This document shows, piece by piece, positions 25,432 through 32,427 of a DNA stretch of 32,839 nt; positions within the stretch are counted from its first letter, which is position 1; every line of letters starts with the position of its first letter. Position numbers and translations under genes: made by a program. The notes below the pieces were generated by a model. The model had not been told where the DNA came from. It searched no databases and saw nothing but the letters and a program-made list of their open reading frames with translations. The stretch covers positions 1 through 32,839 of the forward strand of contig JAFQMF010000001.1 in the NCBI GenBank assembly GCA_017396395.1, in the 5' to 3' direction. The stretch is from Clostridia bacterium. GTDB lineage: Bacteria > Bacillota > Clostridia > RUG12999.

Positions 25432-26487
25432 TTACAATATGAAATCAGCAATTGCTATTAAACCTGCACTTTCAATACAGGGTAGTGCTCTTGGCACGAT
25501 ACACGGGTCATGACGTCCGATAATTTCAAGGTCAGCTTCCTGCATTTTTGAAAGACTAACTGTTTTTTGCAACTTACCAATTGACGGTGTAGGTTTAAAG
25601 GCAGTGCGGAAAATCACAGGCATACCAGATGAAATGCCACCTAAAATTCCACCGTGATTATTTGTAGCAGTTTTAATTTGTCCATTTTCAATAATAAACG
25701 GGTCATTAACCAAAGAGCCTCTCATTTGTGATGCATCAAAACCTATTCCAAACTCAATACCTTTAACAGCACCAATGCCAAAAACAAGACCTGCAATTTT
25801 GTTTTCTATTCCGTCAAATATAGGCTCCCCTACGCCTGCCTTTAAGCCTGTTATTGCACATTCTATAATTCCACCCACAGAATCCTTTTCATTTTTTGCA
25901 TTTATAATTTCCTGTTGCATTTTTTCCTTTATATCTTTATTCAAAACAGGAAAATCTGTATCAACACCATTTATATCAGGATTTATCATATCAAAAGGAG
26001 TGTCAAAAATTTTACCAATTGAATAAATATGCGAAATAACATTAATACCGCGTCTTTCCATTATTTGCTTTAAAATTCCCCCTGCAATACAAAGGGGAGC
26101 AGTAAGCCGTCCTGAAAAATGCCCTCCCCCTCTATGGTCGGTAAAACTTCCGTATTTTGCATAAGCAGTGTAATCTGCATGTCCTGGACGGGGTAAATCT
26201 CTGTTATAATCACCTGAACGGGTATTATTATTTTCAATTATTCCACAAAGGGGCGCACCTGTAGTGTATCCATTTGCAATACCTGATAAAAATCTAATTT
26301 TATCCGTTTCTTTTCTGGGAGTGGAATATGGATTATTTCCTCCCTGACGTCTTTTCATAAATTCATCCAGCTTAAGTAAATCAATTTTTTCACCTGAAGG
26401 AAGATTGTTAATTACAACCCCAATAGCTTCTCCGTGAGATTCGCCAAAAATTGAAATTTTAATTTTTTTTCCAAATTCAGAGGACAT
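25432..26487 (-). CDS. aroC: Chorismate synthase
   Basis: This 351-aa FMN-dependent enzyme removes phosphate from EPSP to give chorismate. The N-terminal signature GESHGEAIG begins at residue 15, RRQGGNNPYSTPRKE follows, then HRGGGHFSGRLTAPLCIAGG and DASQMRGSL. The start at 26487 is fixed by AGGAGGT seven bases upstream and by the family N-terminus (SSEFGKKIKISIFGESHG); the frame remains open to an upstream ATG at 26511 that lies within aroA. The aroA stop overlaps this gene by 11 bases, indicating translational coupling. Confidence 0.96.
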   Translation of the reverse strand: MSSEFGKKIKISIFGESHGEAIGVVINNLPSGEKIDLLKLDEFMKRRQGGNNPYSTPRKETDKIRFLSGIANGYTTGAPLCGIIENNNTRSGDYNRDLPRPGHADYTAYAKYGSFTDHRGGGHFSGRLTAPLCIAGGILKQIMERRGINVISHIYSIGKIFDTPFDMINPDINGVDTDFPVLNKDIKEKMQQEIINAKNEKDSVGGIIECAITGLKAGVGEPIFDGIENKIAGLVFGIGAVKGIEFGIGFDASQMRGSLVNDPFIIENGQIKTATNNHGGILGGISSGMPVIFRTAFKPTPSIGKLQKTVSLSKMQEADLEIIGRHDPCIVPRALPCIESAGLIAIADFIL

Positions 26488-27733
26488 TTTTTCTACCTCC
26501 TGTTTTTTCAAAATCTTTTATAAAATCAGGATAGGATTTATTAATAGCTTCAAATCCCGATATAATAACATTTTCACCAGAAATAACTGATGCAACAGCT
26601 CCTGCCATAACTATTCTATGGTCATTACAGCTTTCACACTTTCCGCCATTTAAGTATGTTGTACCATAAATTTCAAGAAAATCTTCACCTTCAACGCACT
26701 TTCCTCCTAAGCTTTCAATCAAAGCTCTGGTGGATTTTATTCTGTCACTTTCCTTTAGCCGAAGTCTGGATGCATTATAAAGCAGGGATTTTCCCTTAGC
26801 ACCACAGGCAAGAACTGCTACTACAGGAAATAAATCGGGACATTGTGACATATCAAAATTAAAGGAATTTGCCTCTTTTTTCTTGATAATGATTTTATCA
26901 GAAAAAACACTGACTTCTCCCCCAAACTTTTTAATTATTTCCAAAATAGCTTTATCACTCTGCTTAGAGCTTAAATCAAGATTATATGCTGTAATATCTC
27001 CATTTAACACAGCACCTGCCATAAACGGAGCAATATTTGACCAGTCCCCTTCCACTTTATAGCAAGAAGGAGAAATATATTTCTGATTACCCTTTATAAA
27101 ATAGCCATAGTCTGTTTTTTTCACTTGAATACCGAATTTAGAAAGAGTATTTACAGTCATATCAACATACGATGAAGATTCCAAAGGGGTTGTTATGTAT
27201 ATATGGCTGTCTCCTTCAAGCAAGGGCAGTGCAAACATAAGTCCTGAAATAAATTGCGAGCTTACATTTCCCTGAATTTCATACTTTCCGCTTGTTAGGC
27301 TTCCATTTACACAAAAAGGTAAACTATGCTGGGAAAAACTACACATGCTTGTTTCCATAGCGGAAATAAGAGGAGTAAGGGGTCTTTTTGCAAGCCTACC
27401 ATGTCCAATAAACTTAGGATTTTGGGATATTATAGTGCTTATTGGTATCATAAACCTAAGAGTTGAACCACTTTCTCCGCAGTCGAGCAAAGGATTATTT
27501 TTTCTTTCACTTATAGGATATACTGTAATATAGCCTTCCTCAGTTAAAACCTTTGCACCAAGAGATACAAGACAGGATATTGTGGCTTTAATATCAAGAG
27601 AAATTTCTTTTATATTTAATTTTGTAGGGCTATCCGCTAAAGCAGCACAGATAAGTGCTCTATGAGCATCTGACTTTGAAGCTATAGCAACAATATCTCC
27701 ATTTACATTATTCCATTTTAAAGATATATCCAT
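26477..27733 (-). CDS. aroA: 3-phosphoshikimate 1-carboxyvinyltransferase (EPSP synthase)
   Basis: This 418-aa enzyme transfers the enolpyruvyl group of PEP to shikimate 3-phosphate. Substrate-binding K20/S21 lie in ASKSDAHRALI; the ESGSTLRFMIP loop is near 86-96, the PEP/active-site LRLKESDRI in the last third, and DHRIVMAGAV near the C-terminus. The glyphosate-site loop reads CGESGSTLR, without the usual GNAGTAMR, which is the class II-like (Gram-positive) pattern. GGAG precedes the ATG. aroB ends 9 bases upstream. Confidence 0.95.
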   Translation of the reverse strand: MDISLKWNNVNGDIVAIASKSDAHRALICAALADSPTKLNIKEISLDIKATISCLVSLGAKVLTEEGYITVYPISERKNNPLLDCGESGSTLRFMIPISTIISQNPKFIGHGRLAKRPLTPLISAMETSMCSFSQHSLPFCVNGSLTSGKYEIQGNVSSQFISGLMFALPLLEGDSHIYITTPLESSSYVDMTVNTLSKFGIQVKKTDYGYFIKGNQKYISPSCYKVEGDWSNIAPFMAGAVLNGDITAYNLDLSSKQSDKAILEIIKKFGGEVSVFSDKIIIKKKEANSFNFDMSQCPDLFPVVAVLACGAKGKSLLYNASRLRLKESDRIKSTRALIESLGGKCVEGEDFLEIYGTTYLNGGKCESCNDHRIVMAGAVASVISGENVIISGFEAINKSYPDFIKDFEKTGGRKNVL

Positions 27734-27742
27734 AATTTTCTC

Positions 27743-28798
27743 CTACAAAGCACATTTTAAAAATTCTTTTAAGGAATTAACAGGTATTGTTTTAAGAACA
27801 CATTTGCCAATTTTTTCTGGAATTACAAGGGTAATTTCCTCCCCTTGCCGTTTTTTATCTCTTACCATTACATCAAGTAAATTTTCTATATCAAAAGAAC
27901 TTGAAACAGGAAGATTATTATTATTTAAAATCTTTGCAATTTCAATTGAATTATCTTTGTCTGTATAACCCATTTTATATGCACCGCGTGATGCCATAAC
28001 CATCCCTATTGCAACTGCTCTTCCGTGACTTATAGTAAAGTTACTGCATTTTTCAATGGCATGTCCAATTGTATGTCCAAAATTCAGCAATTGCCTGCGT
28101 CCAGTATCAAATTCATCCTGAGAAACAACCTGTGCCTTTAAATAAATACATCTGCTGATTATATTTTCAATATCATCTGAAAAATCTTTACGCAGCTTTT
28201 CAAACAGGCTTTTATCAAAAATCACACCATATTTTATTGCTTCCGCAGTGCCATCACTAAAAATCTCAGGTGATAAGGTATTTAAAAAATCTGTATCGCA
28301 AATTACAAGCTTAGGCTGATAAAATGCCCCTGCTAAGTTTTTACCACCCCTTAAATTAACTCCTGTTTTACCGCCTACAGATGAATCAATTGCTGCTAAA
28401 AAAGTAGTAGGAATCTGTATAAAATCAATACCACGAAGGCAGATTGACGCACAAAAACCTGCAACATCCCCAACAATTCCTCCACCTAAAGCAATTATAC
28501 AATCACTTCTTGAAATTTGATTTTCCATAGCAAACTCTAAAATATTTGTAACTGTTTCCATATTTTTATTTTCTTCGCCATTAGAAAATACATACTTACA
28601 GCAAACAAATCCACCCTCTGTTAAAAGCTCTGTAATTCTATTTCCATAAAGCAAATCAACATTATCATCAGTTACTACAAGGATTTTTTTTGCCTTTGTA
28701 ACATCTTTAATTTTTTCCCGCAAAAGCGAAATCACTCCGCTGCCTATAATGCAGTCATAAGGCTTAGAAACTCCTTTAACGGTAATAACCTGACTCAT
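27743..28798 (-). CDS. aroB: 3-dehydroquinate synthase
   Basis: This 351-aa NAD- and metal-dependent enzyme cyclises DAHP to 3-dehydroquinate. Recognisable motifs are NGEENKNMETV (NAD side), the Gly-rich GGGIVGDVAGFCAS, IPTTFLAAIDSSVGGKTGVN, GGKNLAGAFYQP, DGTAEAIKYG and the metal-binding LNFGHTIGHAIE. Length is normal (about 350-360). The stop of tyrA and the ATG are separated by one base (TAA-T-ATG), with AAGGAGAG inside the end of tyrA, so the two are tightly coupled. Confidence 0.96.
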   Translation of the reverse strand: MSQVITVKGVSKPYDCIIGSGVISLLREKIKDVTKAKKILVVTDDNVDLLYGNRITELLTEGGFVCCKYVFSNGEENKNMETVTNILEFAMENQISRSDCIIALGGGIVGDVAGFCASICLRGIDFIQIPTTFLAAIDSSVGGKTGVNLRGGKNLAGAFYQPKLVICDTDFLNTLSPEIFSDGTAEAIKYGVIFDKSLFEKLRKDFSDDIENIISRCIYLKAQVVSQDEFDTGRRQLLNFGHTIGHAIEKCSNFTISHGRAVAIGMVMASRGAYKMGYTDKDNSIEIAKILNNNNLPVSSSFDIENLLDVMVRDKKRQGEEITLVIPEKIGKCVLKTIPVNSLKEFLKCAL

Positions 28799-28799
28799 A

Positions 28800-29627
28800 T
28801 TAAATGCTCTCCTTTTTAATTCTTCCTTCTTTTAAAAGCAAATTCAAACTTTCTCTGTCACCTGAATTTATAACTTCTTTATAATCGGTTAAATTTTTAA
28901 TAAGGGTCTCAATTTCAAACACAAGATTATCTTTATTTTCCAGAAAAAGTTCTGTCCACATATTTTCATTCAAATAAGCAACTCTTGTCATATCTTTAAA
29001 ACTGCCTGCAGACATACCCTCATAGGAAGTTGCTGTAGGTGATTTTATATATGCACTTGATAAAATATGTGCAAGCTGTGATGTATAGGCAATAATCCTG
29101 TCATGCTCATCCGGACTTTTAATGGTGATTGACTTAAAACCCATATCTAAAAACAGTTCTTTTACTTTATATAAAGTACTTATTCCTGTATCTGAATAAG
29201 GTGTTAAAATCATAGGTGCATCCTTAAACATATCCGCAAAGGAATATTCAAGACCACTTCTTTCAATACCCGCCATTGGGTGTCCGCCAATAAATATCAC
29301 ATTATTTTTTTGTGCTATAGGACGGATTGTATCACAAATATTTCTTTTAACACCACTACAATCAATAACTATTGTACCTTCCTTAAGTTCAGGTGCAATT
29401 TTTTCAAAAACTTCTATTGTATCAGCAGGATAAAGTGCTAATATTATAATATCACAATTTGAAGGATTTTTCAACGACAATTCCTCTGATATGGCTCCTA
29501 CAAGCTTTGCTTTATATAAAACACTGTCAGATTTATCATATCCGAAAGCTGTGTGAGATGTGTTTTTTGATATGGCTTTTGCAATTGAACCGCCAATAAG
29601 TCCAAGACCTATTACTCCCACATTCAT
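28800..29627 (-). CDS. tyrA: Prephenate dehydrogenase
   Basis: This 275-aa NAD(P)-dependent enzyme oxidatively decarboxylates prephenate to 4-hydroxyphenylpyruvate for tyrosine. The N-terminal Rossmann motif GVIGLGLIGGS is at 4-14, GGHPMAGIERSG is the conserved substrate segment (His and adjacent residues), and the helical dimerisation half follows (HDRIIAYTSQLAHILSSAY). It has no chorismate mutase domain and no C-terminal ACT domain, so feedback by Tyr is not evident from this protein. It sits between aroF and aroB in the operon. Confidence 0.94.
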   Translation of the reverse strand: MNVGVIGLGLIGGSIAKAISKNTSHTAFGYDKSDSVLYKAKLVGAISEELSLKNPSNCDIIILALYPADTIEVFEKIAPELKEGTIVIDCSGVKRNICDTIRPIAQKNNVIFIGGHPMAGIERSGLEYSFADMFKDAPMILTPYSDTGISTLYKVKELFLDMGFKSITIKSPDEHDRIIAYTSQLAHILSSAYIKSPTATSYEGMSAGSFKDMTRVAYLNENMWTELFLENKDNLVFEIETLIKNLTDYKEVINSGDRESLNLLLKEGRIKKESI

Positions 29628-29641
29628 TATAATTCCCCTCC

Positions 29642-30649
29642 TTAGAATTTAGAAACAAGATTATGAATTTCATTAACTTGTTTTGCAAGCTTTTTAAAAT
29701 CTGCAGGAGTTAATGACTGAGGACCATCACAAAGAGCGTGTGACGGGTCGTTATGAACCTCAATAATAAGTCCGTCAGCACCCGCTGCTGTGGCAGCACA
29801 AGACATTGCTGGAACAAATTTTGATTTTCCTGTTGCGTGGCTTGGATCAATAATTATAGGAAGATGCGATGCTGCTTTTAATGCTGGAATGGCTGACAAA
29901 TCAAGAGTATTTCTTGTTACTGTTTCAAAGGTGCGAATACCTCTTTCACATAAAATCACCTGCTCGTTTCCTCCTGCCATAATATACTCGGCACTCATTA
30001 AAAGTTCATCTACTGTGCTTGATAATCCTCTTTTTAATAAAATCGGTTTATTTGTTTTTCCAAGCTCTTTTAAAAGTTCAAAGTTCTGCATATTTCTTGC
30101 ACCGACCTGAATAACATCCACATCAGCAAACAAATCAATATGGGATATATCCATAATCTCAGTAACTATAGGAAGACCAGTTTCTTTTTTTGCTTCTAAA
30201 AGAAGATTTATTCCTTCTTTTCTAAGCCCCTGAAAGGCATAAGGAGAAGTTCTGGGTTTAAACGCACCGCCACGAAGCATTGTAGCACCTGCATCCTTTA
30301 CCTGTTTTGCAACGGTGCAAATCTGCTCCTCAGATTCAACTGAGCAAGGACCTGCAATTAAAGTAAAGCTTCCGCCTCCTACAGTTGTATTACCAACTTT
30401 AAAAACAGAATCAAGCGGATGGAATTTTCTGTTTGCACTTTTGTAAGGCTCCTGAACACGCATTACTTCTTCAACAATTTCAAGTGCCTTAATAAGGTCA
30501 ATATCAATTTTGGCGGTATCCCCTAAAAGTCCCATAACTGTCTGATGAACACCATTACAAAACTGTATTTCTATATTCATACTTTTAAGCCAGTCAACTA
30601 AATTTGAAAGCTGTTCTTTGTTTGAATTTTCCTTTAATACTACTATCAT
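29642..30649 (-). CDS. aroF: DAHP synthase, type I-beta with N-terminal ferredoxin-like regulatory domain
   Basis: This 335-aa enzyme condenses PEP and erythrose 4-phosphate, the first step of the shikimate pathway. Residues 1-70 form the ferredoxin-like domain (MIVVLKENSNKEQLSNLVDW) that in Thermotoga-type enzymes binds Tyr (or Phe) and closes the active site. The barrel has AGPCSVES with metal ligand Cys102, GGAFKPRTSPY (127-137), QVGARNMQNFELL, KRGLSSTVDE and the DPSHATGK motif. AAGGAG precedes the ATG. It is the first structural gene behind the leader-peptide attenuator, so it may be controlled both by attenuation and by allosteric feedback. Confidence 0.95.
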   Translation of the reverse strand: MIVVLKENSNKEQLSNLVDWLKSMNIEIQFCNGVHQTVMGLLGDTAKIDIDLIKALEIVEEVMRVQEPYKSANRKFHPLDSVFKVGNTTVGGGSFTLIAGPCSVESEEQICTVAKQVKDAGATMLRGGAFKPRTSPYAFQGLRKEGINLLLEAKKETGLPIVTEIMDISHIDLFADVDVIQVGARNMQNFELLKELGKTNKPILLKRGLSSTVDELLMSAEYIMAGGNEQVILCERGIRTFETVTRNTLDLSAIPALKAASHLPIIIDPSHATGKSKFVPAMSCAATAAGADGLIIEVHNDPSHALCDGPQSLTPADFKKLAKQVNEIHNLVSKF

Positions 30650-30677
30650 AAAAACATCTCCTTAAGAATTATAATAT

Positions 30678-30705
30678 AAAAACCCCGCAGCGTACACTGC
30701 GGGGT
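30678..30705 (-). terminator. Attenuator terminator upstream of aroF
   Basis: On the minus strand ACCCCGCAG (30705-30697) pairs with CTGCGGGGT (30690-30682) around a 6-base loop, followed by five U (to 30678). It stands 28 bases before the aroF start and 33 bases after the leader stop. Its 5' arm and loop (30701-30690) are complementary to the 3' end of the leader ORF. Confidence 0.93.
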
Positions 30706-30756
30706 AAATCATTATCGTTTAAAATATGAAACGGTAATCATCTCGCAACTGCACGC
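30690..30756 (-). promoter_or_regulatory. Antiterminator pairing in the aro operon leader
   Basis: Leader RNA GCGTGCAGTTGCG (30756-30744), which covers the last codons before the stop, pairs with CGCAGTGTACGC (30701-30690) over 12 pairs (two G-U) with one bulged G. This uses the 5' arm and loop of the terminator, so antiterminator and terminator exclude each other. A ribosome that finishes the leader peptide would cover the first segment and force termination; one stalled at the Phe/Tyr codons would leave it free. A further imperfect hairpin (GTTT/AAAC, 30731-30709 area) lies between. Confidence 0.8.
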
Positions 30757-30836
30757 AAAAAAGCCTTACGGTAAAAAAAACCTGTAAAGCTAAAAAAGTA
30801 AATATATGCAATTGAAGTAAGGTTTAAAGTATTCAT
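30738..30836 (-). CDS. Phe/Tyr-rich leader peptide of the aromatic operon
   Basis: A 32-codon ORF (ATG at 30836, TGA ending at 30738) lies 32 bases after the promoter -10, with GAGG (30850-30847) upstream. Residues 10-26 read AYIYFFSFTGFFYRKAF: six Phe and three Tyr in 17 residues, including two FF pairs and FFY. This is the composition of a regulatory leader peptide, in the style of enterobacterial PheL, and it precedes the first genes for Phe and Tyr synthesis. The last codons (CGT GCA GTT GCG AGA) encode the antiterminator strand. A 6-bp pairing CCTTAC/GTAAGG brackets the aromatic codons and may act as a pause hairpin. Not a functional protein in its own right. Confidence 0.85.
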   Translation of the reverse strand: MNTLNLTSIAYIYFFSFTGFFYRKAFLRAVAR

Positions 30837-30867
30837 TTTCCTATTACCTCTGTTTCAAATTGATAAA

Positions 30868-30896
30868 ATTGTAACACAACATAACAATTTTGTCAA
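30868..30896 (-). promoter_or_regulatory. Sigma-A promoter of the aromatic amino acid operon
   Basis: Minus strand TTGACA (30896-30891), 17-base spacer, TACAAT (30873-30868). Transcription is expected to begin near 30861, 25 bases before the leader ATG. The 383-base gap 30650-31032 is therefore filled by this promoter, the attenuator and the ychF promoter. Confidence 0.9.
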
Positions 30897-30960
30897 TAGG
30901 AATTTTAAAAAAATTGTTTTTTAAAGTTACAAAAGTGGTATTATATTTTAAAATTATCTA

Positions 30961-30989
30961 TTGAAAATCAAATTATTATATGATATAAT
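30961..30989 (+). promoter_or_regulatory. Promoter of ychF
   Basis: TTGAAA (30961-30966), 17-base spacer, TATAAT (30984-30989), then AAGGAG shortly before the ATG at 31033 (12-base spacing, rather long). Confidence 0.8.
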
Positions 30990-31032
30990 ATTAAATCATA
31001 AATAATGATTTATTAAGGAGATATAAATACTT

Positions 31033-32127
31033 ATGAAACTTGGTATAGTCGGTTTACCCAATGTTGGTAAAAGTACACTTTTTAATGCAATTACAAAAGC
31101 AGGTGCGGAATCTGCAAACTATCCTTTTTGTACTATTGAACCAAATGTGGGAGTTGTAGCTGTTCCTGATGAAAGATTAGATAAGCTTACACAAATGTAC
31201 AATCCTCAGAAAACCACTCCTGCAGTTATTGAATTTGTGGATATTGCGGGTCTTGTAAAAGGTGCAAGTAAAGGTGAAGGTCTTGGCAACAAGTTTCTTT
31301 CTCATATCCGTGAGGTAGATGCAATAATACACGTTGTACGTTGTTTTGACGATACAAATATTATTCATGTTGACGGAAATATCAATCCCCTTCGTGATAT
31401 AGAAACAATAAATTTTGAGCTTATTTTTGCTGATATTGAAACCATTGACAGAAGAATTGATAAAGCAACTAAAGCAGCAAAGGGTGATAAAACCCAGCTT
31501 ACCGTCCTTGAAGTTTTAAAAAGAATTAAATCTGCTCTTGAAGAAGGCAAAGCTGCCAGAAGTGTGGATATTACAGACGAGGAAAAAGCTCTTTTAGTTG
31601 ACTTAACTTTGCTGACTGATAAGCCTATTATATACGCTGCAAATGTGGCAGAGGATGATTTTTCAAAGGGCGTGAATAATAATCCTTACTATTTACAGGT
31701 AAAAGAACTTGCAAAATCAGAGAATGCAGGATGTCTTCCAATATCTGCAAGAATAGAAGAAGAAATTTCTCAGCTTGATGATGAAGATAAATCTGTATTC
31801 TTAGAGGATTTAGGACTTGACCAGTCAGGTCTTGACAGACTTATTAAAGAAAGCTATGCACTGCTTGGACTTATCAGCTATTTAACTGCAGGTGAACCTG
31901 AAGTAAGAGCATGGACAATAAAAAAAGGAACAAAAGCACCACAGGCGGCAGGTAAAATTCACAGTGACTTTGAACGAGGATTTATTCGGGCAGAGGTTGT
32001 TGCATATGATGACCTTATGGCTTGTGGAAATATGCTGGCAGCAAAAGAAAAAGGTCTTGTACGAAGCGAAGGAAAAGAATATGTAATGAAAGATGGAGAC
32101 ATTGTTCTTTTTAGATTTAATGTGTAA
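31033..32127 (+). CDS. ychF: Ribosome-binding ATPase YchF (Obg/OLA1 family)
   Basis: This 364-aa universal P-loop protein binds ribosomes and prefers ATP to GTP. G1 is GLPNVGKST (7-15), the switch I region NYPFCTIEPNVGVV (29-42), G3 DIAGLVKGASKGEGLGN (about 69-85), and the G4 motif reads NVAE instead of NKxD, the change linked to ATP preference. A coiled-coil domain (about 130-200) and C-terminal TGS domain (LISYLTAGEPEVRAWTIKKGT to FRFNV) complete it. Length matches family (363-366). It is a single-gene unit with its own promoter and terminator, divergent from the aro operon. Confidence 0.97.
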   Translation: MKLGIVGLPNVGKSTLFNAITKAGAESANYPFCTIEPNVGVVAVPDERLDKLTQMYNPQKTTPAVIEFVDIAGLVKGASKGEGLGNKFLSHIREVDAIIHVVRCFDDTNIIHVDGNINPLRDIETINFELIFADIETIDRRIDKATKAAKGDKTQLTVLEVLKRIKSALEEGKAARSVDITDEEKALLVDLTLLTDKPIIYAANVAEDDFSKGVNNNPYYLQVKELAKSENAGCLPISARIEEEISQLDDEDKSVFLEDLGLDQSGLDRLIKESYALLGLISYLTAGEPEVRAWTIKKGTKAPQAAGKIHSDFERGFIRAEVVAYDDLMACGNMLAAKEKGLVRSEGKEYVMKDGDIVLFRFNV

Positions 32128-32150
32128 AAAATAGAAATCAAAACTTAAAG

Positions 32151-32196
32151 TGCCCCCCAAAAGTTATACACTTTCGGAGGGCATTTTGCTTTTTTG
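32151..32196. terminator. Terminator hairpin between ychF and the aldehyde dehydrogenase remnant
   Basis: TGCCCCCCAAAAG (32151-32163) and CTTTCGGAGGGCA (32171-32183) form a 13-position stem. On the plus strand it has two C-A mismatches and is followed by T-rich sequence; on the minus strand the same positions become G-U pairs, so the hairpin is fully paired there. Probably used from both sides. Confidence 0.75.
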
Positions 32197-32262
32197 TTAA
32201 TTTTTAATTTTCCATATATTAAATATTATTAAATGATATTTGCATCGGCACACACAATAAAC

Positions 32263-32427
32263 TCACTTTAGAAACATATGGAGTAATTTTTTATATAATT
32301 TACTTTTGTACGGCTGATAACGCATTGGTAAATCAAGCCATGTTTTTTTATCCATTACAGATTTATAGTGTGAAAAAGCATCAAATCCGTCTTTGCCGTG
32401 ATATGCACCCATACCACTTTCACCAAC
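32263..32427 (-). pseudogene. C-terminal remnant of an aldehyde dehydrogenase
   Basis: Fifty-four codons on the minus strand read VGESGMGAYHGKDGFDAFSH and continue to a Lys-rich end, LYKKLLHMFLK, at a TGA. GxGxSGMGxYHGKxGFxxFSH is the C-terminal signature of class 3-type (fatty) aldehyde dehydrogenases. Upstream of base 32427 (toward the gene's 5' end) the expected NLPFGG and preceding domain are missing in all frames; the sequence is unrelated and GC-richer. An ATG-started frame exists from 32511 but its first 28 residues look like chance translation. The fragment is thus a deletion or insertion remnant, not a functional enzyme. Confidence 0.7.

Noticed and set aside
30650..31032. T-box or known riboswitch before aroF
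   Set aside because: No AGGGTGGNACCGCG-like T-box sequence or specifier stem is present; a leader ORF and terminator/antiterminator explain the region.
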